Shown here one piece after another: positions 1 to 6,584 of a stretch of DNA of 11,740 nucleotides. The notes under the pieces were generated by a model that was not told where the DNA came from, made no database searches, and worked only from the letters and a program-made list of their open reading frames with translations. The DNA comes from CAZSDW01 sp964605705 (GTDB lineage: Bacteria > Fidelibacterota > UBA2242), in the NCBI GenBank assembly GCA_964605705.1, contig CAZSDW010000072.1, forward strand, positions 1 to 11,740, written 5' to 3'. Positions within the stretch are counted from its first letter, which is position 1. Every line of letters starts with the position of its first letter. The translations under genes were made by a program, and so were the position numbers.

Positions 1-192
1 TTCCTTTACTAAGGTGAGCCATCTTTTTTTCTTCCACAAGAAATTACATGCTTCGCGTTTTAGACCTGAATATAACCGCAATTTTGTTTTTAAATTTGAG
101 AAGACACCTTCCAGAGCATTTGTTGTATTTGGCATGTTTAATTCTGGATATTTTAAGTATGTAAATAAATATGGCGGATTGGTTTTTAAACT
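1..192 (-). pseudogene. Transposase C-terminal fragment, N-terminal part missing
   Basis: An open minus-strand frame runs from just after the serA stop codon to the left window edge, with an in-frame ATG at 135-133. It contains 'PYLFTYLKYPELN', then 'MPNTTNALEGVFSNLKTKLR', then a basic stretch 'LWKKKRW'. The 'PNTTNxxEGxFSxLKxKLR' pattern is typical of the C-terminal end of DDE transposases. In IS256-like and MULE-like enzymes the Glu of a 'TTNxxE' motif is the last catalytic residue; here it would be at 111-109. The catalytic N-terminal two thirds should lie to the right, but serA is there instead, so this is a truncated remnant. It remains open at base 1, so its true end is outside the window. 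I cannot name the IS family. No terminal inverted repeat or target duplication is visible. Confidence 0.68.
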
Positions 193-202
193 TAAATTAC
201 AT

Positions 203-1102
203 TTATCTTTTAGAGAGAGTTTCGATAACCTTATGAGCAATATCAACCCCTATTCTTGCTTGAGCTTCTAAAGTACTGGCACCAAGATGTGGAGTACAGG
301 AAACACGTAGATGTTTAAGTAGTTCCAGGTTAGTTGGTGGTTCTTCAGTGAATACATCTAATCCAGCGCCACCTACCTGACCAGAATTTAAACCTGCTAT
401 CAGTGCTTTTTCATCAATAACACTCCCCCGAGCACAATTGACGATATAGACACCGCGTTTCATCATCGCTATCTCTTTTTCGGTAATAAAAGGCACTCCT
501 ATGTTCGGAGTATGCAAGGTAATAAAATCGGATTCTTTAAATAAGATTTCTAAACTGACCTGTTCAATACCGGGTTCAGGTTCAACTTTGACAATGTCAT
601 AAAAAATAACTTGCATACTCCATGCCCTCGCTAGTTTTGAGACAATTTTGCCAATCTTTCCAAAACCGATAATACCAATTGTTTTCCCCGCCAATTCAAT
701 TCCTTTACTCAACGCTTTCTTTTCCCAGCGACCTTCCCGTAACATCGTAGTGGCCTGATTAAGTGAACGAGATAAGTTTAACAAATGTGCAAAAACCAAC
801 TCAGCTACGGAATGTGAATTTGCCTCTGGTGTGTTCAGAACCGAAATGCCTTTCGACTTGGTATATTCATGATCAATATTATCGATACCGGTACCACCGC
901 GGGCAATAAATTTCAGATTTTTACCGGCATCAATGACATCTTTCGGTACATTGGTAGCCGACCGCACCAGAATACCATCGTATTCCGGGATTATCTTTAG
1001 CAATTCATCATGTTCATAATGCTGAATATCAAAATCGATTCCGTTTTTCTTCAATATGTCCTGTCCAATTGGACTAATACCATCGGTGATTAATATTTTC
1101 AT
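203..1102 (-). CDS. serA: D-3-phosphoglycerate dehydrogenase (short form)
   Basis: This cytoplasmic NAD-dependent enzyme oxidises 3-phosphoglycerate to 3-phosphohydroxypyruvate, the first step of serine synthesis. The 299-residue protein has the two-domain D-2-hydroxyacid dehydrogenase fold. The dinucleotide motif GFGKIG is at 146-151, with an acidic NAD-selecting Asp at 169. The catalytic triad is Arg225 in 'NCARGS', Glu254 in 'EEP' and His272 in 'PHLGAS'. 'GGTGIDNID' (69-77) and 'PHLGAST.EAQ.R' are characteristic of SerA. The length matches short forms that lack the C-terminal ACT or ASB regulatory domains, so classical serine feedback through ACT is not expected. The ATG has a strong AGGAG at 1110-1114. 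The gene lies 45 bp after the aminotransferase and is probably co-transcribed with it. Other 2-hydroxyacid dehydrogenase activity is possible, but the motifs and the neighbour favour SerA. Confidence 0.9.
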   Translation of the reverse strand: MKILITDGISPIGQDILKKNGIDFDIQHYEHDELLKIIPEYDGILVRSATNVPKDVIDAGKNLKFIARGGTGIDNIDHEYTKSKGISVLNTPEANSHSVAELVFAHLLNLSRSLNQATTMLREGRWEKKALSKGIELAGKTIGIIGFGKIGKIVSKLARAWSMQVIFYDIVKVEPEPGIEQVSLEILFKESDFITLHTPNIGVPFITEKEIAMMKRGVYIVNCARGSVIDEKALIAGLNSGQVGGAGLDVFTEEPPTNLELLKHLRVSCTPHLGASTLEAQARIGVDIAHKVIETLSKR

Positions 1103-1147
1103 CTCATTTCTCCTCTGTTTAAAAAATTACCAAGGCACAGAAACTTT

Positions 1148-2215
1148 TTAGATTTCCGTTTCAAGTAATGCCAGTAATTCTTTTAATTCTGCCATACTTC
1201 GGTCAGCCATATGAGCGATTCGGAAGGTTTTTTCCTTCAAATCGCCATAACCATTGGAAATCATGTACCCTTTTTCACCGATCCGTTTGTTTAAATCGGC
1301 AACGGAAATATTTTTGGTATTTTTAATGGTGGTAAGGGTATTGGATTCGTAACCTTTGGCGGCAAACTGTTCGAAATGTTTATTAGCCCAGGCGCGGGTC
1401 ACTTTGGCCATTTCCAGGTGGCGGGCAAAGCGGTTTTCCAGACCTTCAACATTCAAAATATAATCTAGCTGCTGGTCAAGAGCGTAATAGTGGGACAGCG
1501 ACGGTGTTGACGGATATTGATAGGGCTTTTTTACCATATAGTCATAAATATCGATGAGATCAAGATATAACCCGCGGAATTCCACTTTACGTCCCTGCTC
1601 AATAGCCTTCGGGCTGATGGTACATACTGACAATCCCGGCGGCAGGCCTAACGCTTTCTGGGTGCTGGTAATGCATACATCAATGCCAAGTTTGTCCACG
1701 TCAATCTTAACGCCAGCTGCCGATGAAACAGCATCCACCAACCAGAGCACATTAGGGTACTTCTTCTTGACTTCGGCAATTTCTTTTACAGGATTCATGA
1801 CACCGGTCGAGGTTTCGTTATGCGTTATTGTAAATACGTCATACTTGCCGGTTGACAGGTATTCATCCACCGTTTCGGGCAGGGTTGGTTGACCCCATTC
1901 GGCTTCGACCTTGTCAACAGGGACATTGTTTGCTTTAGCCATTTTGGCCCAACGATTTCCAAAAGCACCAACGGAAAAAACAATTGCTCGCTTGGTTGTC
2001 AATGAGCGGACAGAACCTTCCATAAGACCAGAACCGGAACTGGTTGACAGCAGTATCGGATTTTCGGTAAAAAACACTTTCTGTAATTTTTTACAGACAC
2101 TTTCACCAAGTGCTGAGGCGTCTTTGGTTCGGTGTCCGATCATGGGTGTGCCCATGGCTTCGAGAATTTCCGGGCGTACATCCACCGGACCGGGAATAAA
2201 TAATTTTTCATGCAT
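1148..2215 (-). CDS. Class V PLP aminotransferase, probable phosphoserine or serine/alanine-glyoxylate transaminase
   Basis: This is a 355-residue fold-type I, class V aminotransferase of the serine-pyruvate/alanine-glyoxylate group. The N-terminus 'LFIPGPVDVRPEIL' is diagnostic. The glycine-rich PLP-phosphate loop 'SGSGLMEG' lies at 60-67. Asp161 ('LVDAVSS') would pair with the PLP pyridine nitrogen, and Lys187 ('STQKALGLPPG') would form the Schiff base. 'FRIAHM' (331-336) carries the carboxylate-binding Arg332. Because serA follows 45 bp downstream, the likely role is transamination of 3-phosphohydroxypyruvate with glutamate, in place of a classical SerC. Serine-glyoxylate or alanine-glyoxylate activity cannot be excluded from sequence. 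The ATG has AAGGAG at 2221-2226. The gene looks more GC-rich than the transport genes upstream (for example 31 G/C in bases 1621-1680). Confidence 0.87.
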   Translation of the reverse strand: MHEKLFIPGPVDVRPEILEAMGTPMIGHRTKDASALGESVCKKLQKVFFTENPILLSTSSGSGLMEGSVRSLTTKRAIVFSVGAFGNRWAKMAKANNVPVDKVEAEWGQPTLPETVDEYLSTGKYDVFTITHNETSTGVMNPVKEIAEVKKKYPNVLWLVDAVSSAAGVKIDVDKLGIDVCITSTQKALGLPPGLSVCTISPKAIEQGRKVEFRGLYLDLIDIYDYMVKKPYQYPSTPSLSHYYALDQQLDYILNVEGLENRFARHLEMAKVTRAWANKHFEQFAAKGYESNTLTTIKNTKNISVADLNKRIGEKGYMISNGYGDLKEKTFRIAHMADRSMAELKELLALLETEI

Positions 2216-2256
2216 TTCTTCTCCTTGTTTTCAATGTTTTTAAATTACTGTTGGTA

Positions 2257-3171
2257 TTAATCCCAACTATATTTTATCATATCAAGTAGTCCATATAATG
2301 GAGCATAATCGATAGAACTCGCCGGTTTAATCTTTTTAAGGAAAGGGAGATCGGATAATTCGCTCAGTAAAGGAATTTTAAAGAAATCGTAACTTTTCGC
2401 AATTTGACCGCCAATTACCAAGCATTCGGCTTTAAATAACTTAACATACGGTTTTAAAATTTGTCCGCTTAATTGTCCGAATTGGATAAAAGTTGTCCTT
2501 GCTACGGTATCGCCATTTTCGGCATTTATGGCAATATTCCGAACATTTTCTTCAAATTTTCCGGTATGTTGTCTATAAAGATCAATTATCCCTTTTTTTG
2601 AGATTATATCTTCAATTATTCCCTTTTTATACGGAATGCTCCCCAATTCACCATCCTTGGGGACGTCCGGTGCATTTCTTACTATTTCCCCATCAATCAT
2701 AAATGCGGATCCTAATCCGGTCCCAAGTGTTAGCCCAATGATTCTGTTAAACTTTTTGAACCTACCTGTACTGACTACTCCTCTAAGGAAAGATATTGAA
2801 TCTTCTGCAAAAATAAGGGGGAAATCAGAGGGAAATCCAATCCTGTTGATTATTTCAGATCTCAGGTTGACTCCACCTGAATTCCGAAATTTATCTTTCA
2901 TAATTGCAATAGTACCATTATGATAATCGGAAAATTCCGGAAAACTAATCCCGATTCCCGCTATTCTTTCCGGCATTTTTGATATATTGATCTTTTCTTT
3001 GATAACTGAAATGATTATTTCGACGACTTGTTCAGATGGTTTATTGGAATCAATTGACAAAATCGAAAATGAATTTTTTAACACTTTATAATTATATGTC
3101 AGAACAGCTGATTTTACAGAGCTCCCGCCAATATCCAGTGCTATAAATAATTCTTTCTCTTCTGAGCACAT
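2257..3171 (-). CDS. ROK-family sugar kinase lacking the zinc motif
   Basis: This 304-residue cytoplasmic ROK protein (actin-like ATPase fold) probably phosphorylates a hexose such as mannose, glucose or fructose. The phosphate-1 motif is 'ALDIGGSSVKSAVL' (11-24). The catalytic Asp is probably Asp124 in 'FAEDSISFLRG', the place of the usual 'NDAN' motif. The second phosphate loop is 'LGTGLGSAF' (149-157) and the adenosine region is 'LVIGGQIAKS' (251-260). There is no N-terminal helix-turn-helix, so it is a kinase rather than a NagC/XylR-type repressor. The usual ROK zinc site (GHxxx plus CxCGxxGCxE) is absent: the site reads 'GELGSIPYKKGIIEDI' with no Cys or His. The start codon overlaps the stop of the isomerase gene (TAATG), which implies tight co-expression. 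Its substrate is inferred only from context. Confidence 0.85.
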   Translation of the reverse strand: MCSEEKELFIALDIGGSSVKSAVLTYNYKVLKNSFSILSIDSNKPSEQVVEIIISVIKEKINISKMPERIAGIGISFPEFSDYHNGTIAIMKDKFRNSGGVNLRSEIINRIGFPSDFPLIFAEDSISFLRGVVSTGRFKKFNRIIGLTLGTGLGSAFMIDGEIVRNAPDVPKDGELGSIPYKKGIIEDIISKKGIIDLYRQHTGKFEENVRNIAINAENGDTVARTTFIQFGQLSGQILKPYVKLFKAECLVIGGQIAKSYDFFKIPLLSELSDLPFLKKIKPASSIDYAPLYGLLDMIKYSWD

Positions 3172-3173
3172 TA
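3169..3173 (-). other. TAATG stop-start overlap joining the isomerase and kinase genes
   Basis: The TAA stop of the isomerase (3173-3171) and the ATG of the ROK kinase (3171-3169) share one base. Only a weak GAAG (3180-3177) precedes the ATG, so the kinase probably depends on translational coupling with the isomerase. Confidence 0.8.
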
Positions 3174-4988
3174 TAACTTCAACTGCGCTTTAACAACTTT
3201 ACAAGGATTTACACCTTGATTTACAATTATATATGTACCCATGCAGGCCGGAATGATTAGAGTATCAGGGAAATCCAGGCAACAGTGCAATTTCGAATTG
3301 TCTATGGATTTAATAATGACCTGATCTCCTTCAACCAGGGTCAGGACATGAAAGGTTCGTTCTGGGTCAGTACAGTCAATAATACCTTTTTTAAATTCGA
3401 GTCGATGAACCTCAAAAAACATATCTTCTCGAGCACCAATCATATATTCTGCCCATCCCAATCCTTTTCTTAGAACACTTGGTTTCTGTTTTAGATTATC
3501 GCTTACCCATTTTGTTCTCCTATCACTCTTGATCACATTAAATGCATGATTAATATGCATGGCTCGCATTGTGCCATTTAAATCAGGCCTGACATAATCA
3601 TAAATATGGAACGTGTATCCGGGCGTATAGGCTGTATTAACCCAATCGATTTCGATGACAACCTGGTTTTTGCCCGAGGCATGAATCGTACCTGCCGGAA
3701 TTAAAATAAAATCCCCAGGTTGGGTTGGGATGCTATCTACATATTTTTCATAATCAAAAGATTCTCCTGTTCGCTCACTTTTAGTTGCCTGTATTCTTAA
3801 TTCATTTAAATCGGCATTCTCTTTAAGCCCAATGAAGGTTTTCGCACCTGAGTCAGTATGTAATATATAGTAGCTTTCATCCTGACGCATGGGTTCATTA
3901 TAATTTTGTTTAATATAATTATCATCCGGGTGAACCTGAATAGCCATATGTCCTCCCCCTATTTCGTCATCATAAAAATAGGAAAGGGGAAATTCACCCT
4001 GTGCTATCTTATATGCAGAACGGCCTAAAATTGCTTCTGCTTCCAACCACATAAGATTCTGAAAAGGAATATCTAAATGAGTCTGATTCAGTATAATTTC
4101 AATGCTGTTTTCTTTCGGTACAATAGATCCTTGTCCCGAATTCGGCATCGCAGACGGAAGTTTTTTAAGATGTTTTTGCCAACAACCACCCCATACAACA
4201 GGACAGTAAAGTTGTTTCATAATAATAGGGCCTTTAGCAATACTGGATAAAATCTCCTCGTATGAAGTTCTATCAACAATTTTTAAATCGGTGGTGCTGT
4301 TTGCGTCCACATACCAATCCATTATTTTCAGCACATCTTGCTTGTGATGGTCTAATATTATGGAATCAATATAACAAAATCTTTTTAGATTTTTATGTAC
4401 AGCAAAACGACCTTCCTCGCTCCCTAAACAAGCAACAGGAACCTTTTCAGAACGGTTAAATAGTTCTTCACGGGTTAAATCATAGTATATAATTTGATCA
4501 AAATACTCCCTAATCGGTTGAATTGCCGAACCGCATCCAGCACAGATGAAAACATGATTTTGAGTTTCCGAGCGGGCTTGTCTGAAATGCTGAATTTCGG
4601 CTTCGATCTGAGTTAACTTCTCCAAATCGAAAAATTGTTCAATCTCTCCCTCAAATACAAATCCAAAATCGGGATCACATTCCAGACTGGGATGGATAAT
4701 TTGCTCAATTTCAGACGGTTTTTTATAACTTGAAGATATATTTACTATCTGTACTTCTAACTGTCTATCAGCCAGAACCTGTTCCAAATTTTCAATAATA
4801 TTATTCCAATCGACACCCAAATAACCATCGAGAGCCAACAGGCAAGAACTCTTCTGCTGATTTATATATTGATATATTGAATCTGCAATTGACCGGCATA
4901 CAGTATCTCTTCCTGAAACGACTGAGTTATGGAGTTTCTGCGGTATATCAGGATGATTAGCCGTTCCATTTTTTATCGAATAGTACAT
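3171..4988 (-). CDS. manA: Class I mannose-6-phosphate isomerase with an N-terminal kinase-like domain
   Basis: The C-terminal half (about residues 255-605) is a cupin-type phosphomannose isomerase, interconverting mannose-6-phosphate and fructose-6-phosphate. It opens with 'VVWGG' (265-269). The zinc ligands fit Gln351 and His353 ('QVHPDD'), Glu371 ('QDESYYIL') and His436 ('IPAGTIHA'). The Arg in 'YDYVRPD' (467) matches the active-site Arg of the family. Typical ManA proteins have about 310-320 residues; this one has 605. The extra N-terminal 250 residues resemble a uridine-kinase-like alpha/beta domain: 'LLALDGYLGVDW' sits where a P-loop would be but lacks the GKS/T, followed by 'HVFICAGCGSAI' and 'IIYYDLTREELFNR'. 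From memory, similar long isomerases occur in Bacteroidetes, so the architecture is not unique. AGGAG (5000-5004) stands 11 nt before the ATG. The kinase gene overlaps its end. Confidence 0.87.
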   Translation of the reverse strand: MYYSIKNGTANHPDIPQKLHNSVVSGRDTVCRSIADSIYQYINQQKSSCLLALDGYLGVDWNNIIENLEQVLADRQLEVQIVNISSSYKKPSEIEQIIHPSLECDPDFGFVFEGEIEQFFDLEKLTQIEAEIQHFRQARSETQNHVFICAGCGSAIQPIREYFDQIIYYDLTREELFNRSEKVPVACLGSEEGRFAVHKNLKRFCYIDSIILDHHKQDVLKIMDWYVDANSTTDLKIVDRTSYEEILSSIAKGPIIMKQLYCPVVWGGCWQKHLKKLPSAMPNSGQGSIVPKENSIEIILNQTHLDIPFQNLMWLEAEAILGRSAYKIAQGEFPLSYFYDDEIGGGHMAIQVHPDDNYIKQNYNEPMRQDESYYILHTDSGAKTFIGLKENADLNELRIQATKSERTGESFDYEKYVDSIPTQPGDFILIPAGTIHASGKNQVVIEIDWVNTAYTPGYTFHIYDYVRPDLNGTMRAMHINHAFNVIKSDRRTKWVSDNLKQKPSVLRKGLGWAEYMIGAREDMFFEVHRLEFKKGIIDCTDPERTFHVLTLVEGDQVIIKSIDNSKLHCCLDFPDTLIIPACMGTYIIVNQGVNPCKVVKAQLKL

Positions 4989-5065
4989 TGTAATTGGGAC
5001 TCCTTTTTTTAATAAACATAGATTGCATCAGTTACACATTACTATTAGTTTGCATGGCACTTATT

Positions 5066-6409
5066 TCATTTATTTTTCCACATCTGTTCAATTTCCTCAA
5101 GTGTCTTTCCTTTTGTTTCTGGCATCATATTGAAGACAAACAGAAATGTGATAAGACAAACCACTGAGAATACGTAGAAACTACCACCTCCTATTTTTTC
5201 AACCATCCATGGAAAATTCTGTACGACGATAAAATTGGAAATCCACAATGCCATCGTAGCTATCGATACCGCTTGCCCCCGGATCTTGTTAGGGAAAACC
5301 TCCGATATAAATATCCACGGAATCGGTCCCATACTAAACGCGAAAAAAGCGATATACAACAAAATCGGAATTAATACTAAATAACTCTGCGTGGTATCTA
5401 ATGACATAATGTATCCCGTAGTAAAGAGAGATATTATCATGCCACCTAATCCAAATAACAAAAGGGGTTTCCTGCCGAAATTATCCACATACATAAACGC
5501 AATTATTGTAAATATAAAATTGACCAGTCCCACAATTACAGAGGCCAGAAATGCAGAGGACGCGCTTTCATATCCGCTCTGCATAAATATTTTAGGAGCA
5601 TAGTAAATAATCGCATCTATACCACAAACTTGAGAAAAGAAGCCCATTAGAATGGCGATTAATAGAATTTTCCTTAAGCCAGGTTGGAAAAGATCACGAA
5701 ACGTGCCCTTCTCCCCTTCGAGAGACAGATTAATTTCGCGGATTTCTGTCATTGCCCTGGTACTCCCACTAATTTTTGATAGGATTGCTAGGGCATCCTC
5801 GTTTCTACCATGTTTTGCCAGCCAGCGGGGACTTTCCGGAACATAAAAAAGCAAATAAATAAATAAACCGGCAGGGATCGTTTCGACTCCAAACATCCAA
5901 CGCCAGTTATTAGGGCCTGTATCTACAAGAAACCAATTGGAAAGATAGGTCACTAAAATCCCAAATACGATACTAAATTGATTTAACGAAACCAGACGTC
6001 CACGTATATGTGCCGGGGATATTTCTGAAATATACATCGGTGATAGCACCGATGATACTCCTACAGCTAATCCACCGATAAACCGTGCAATCATCAATTC
6101 CAGATGAGTTTTAGCAAGTGCCGAATAAATCGCTGAAATTGAAAAAAAAAGTGCCATCACAATCAAGACCTTTTTTTCACCAAACCGATCACTTAACATC
6201 CCTGTGGTACTTGCCCCAATGATACAGGCTATAACCAGAATGCTTACAGTAAAACCTTCCTGATATACATTAAGATTAAAGTGCTGAGTAACAAAAGGGA
6301 TCGCCCCTGAAATTACTCCTGTATCAAATCCAAACAATAGTCCGCCAACGGCAGCGACAATTGAGACTAAATAGACATATAAGATATTACCGTTGTCTTT
6401 TGAATTCAT
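5066..6409 (-). CDS. Sugar-porter family MFS transporter
   Basis: This 447-residue inner-membrane protein has 12 predicted transmembrane segments and belongs to the sugar porter family (XylE/GalP/GLUT type), likely a proton-sugar symporter. Signatures in order are 'GGLLFGFDTGVISGA' (22-36), 'DRFGEKK' (74-80), 'RFIGGLAVG' (109-117), 'PESPRWL' (191-197), 'DNFGRKPLL' (309-317), 'GPIPWIFISEVFP' (361-373) and 'PETKGKTLEEIE' (430-441). The sugar-binding helix 7 motif, normally QQxxGxNxxxYY, reads 'SQVCGIDAIIYY' here (Ser259, Asp265). The position of XylE Gln415 is Leu388 before Trp389. These changes make xylose or glucose uncertain as substrate; the neighbouring genes suggest mannose or a mannoside. 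The ATG is preceded by GAGG (6414-6417). It starts a new gene group after a 175-bp gap and ends 77 bp before the isomerase. Confidence 0.9.
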   Translation of the reverse strand: MNSKDNGNILYVYLVSIVAAVGGLLFGFDTGVISGAIPFVTQHFNLNVYQEGFTVSILVIACIIGASTTGMLSDRFGEKKVLIVMALFFSISAIYSALAKTHLELMIARFIGGLAVGVSSVLSPMYISEISPAHIRGRLVSLNQFSIVFGILVTYLSNWFLVDTGPNNWRWMFGVETIPAGLFIYLLFYVPESPRWLAKHGRNEDALAILSKISGSTRAMTEIREINLSLEGEKGTFRDLFQPGLRKILLIAILMGFFSQVCGIDAIIYYAPKIFMQSGYESASSAFLASVIVGLVNFIFTIIAFMYVDNFGRKPLLLFGLGGMIISLFTTGYIMSLDTTQSYLVLIPILLYIAFFAFSMGPIPWIFISEVFPNKIRGQAVSIATMALWISNFIVVQNFPWMVEKIGGGSFYVFSVVCLITFLFVFNMMPETKGKTLEEIEQMWKNK

Positions 6410-6432
6410 TAATCCTCAACGATATATGCAAT

Positions 6433-6449
6433 TAATAAAAGTTTTATTA
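6433..6449. promoter_or_regulatory. 17-bp perfect dyad upstream of the MFS gene, possible operator
   Basis: TAATAAAAGTTTTATTA is a perfect inverted repeat with 8-bp arms around a single G. It lies 24-40 bases upstream of the transporter start codon, in the largest intergenic gap of the window. A repressor site at the promoter of the transporter-isomerase-kinase group would fit. The arms are only A and T, so chance is a real alternative, and it is too AT-rich for a terminator. Confidence 0.35.
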
Positions 6450-6485
6450 TTTCAATATCGACTCTTTATTCATTAACAACAAATA

Positions 6486-6495
6486 TTTCTAGAAA
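6486..6495. promoter_or_regulatory. 10-bp palindrome TTTCTAGAAA in the transporter upstream region
   Basis: This is a second perfect palindrome in the 175-bp gap (6410-6584), about 40 bases further upstream than the first dyad. No convincing sigma-70 promoter, or FCB-type TTTG/TAnnTTTG promoter, could be fixed beside it. The rest of the gap is AT-rich, without an ORF or a GC-rich hairpin. Confidence 0.22.
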
Positions 6496-6584
6496 ACAAA
6501 AAATTTAAAAAGAACTCCCCAATTCCATATATTTGTCAATATTGTTATCCATTGTCTATTTGTTATATTAATAGATAATGATCT

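Noticed and set aside
14..271. An 85-codon plus-strand frame at the left edge, rich in Phe and Lys.
   Set aside because: It is opposite the transposase remnant and the 3' end of serA. The minus-strand frame has clear transposase motifs, and this one has none.
1148..2215. Higher GC of the aminotransferase gene, considered as a sign of horizontal transfer.
   Set aside because: I compared only short stretches. Conserved housekeeping genes are often richer in GC than AT-rich transporter genes, and the spacing and ribosome sites match the neighbours.
2257..3171. Possibility that the ROK protein is a NagC/XylR-type repressor controlling the locus.
   Set aside because: The protein starts directly with the phosphate-1 motif at residue 11 and has no N-terminal helix-turn-helix domain.
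6534..6539. A TTGACA hexamer on the minus strand in the gap before the MFS gene, like a -35 box.
   Set aside because: At 16-18 bases downstream there is no TATAAT-like hexamer (AGTTCT and neighbours), so no promoter can be called.
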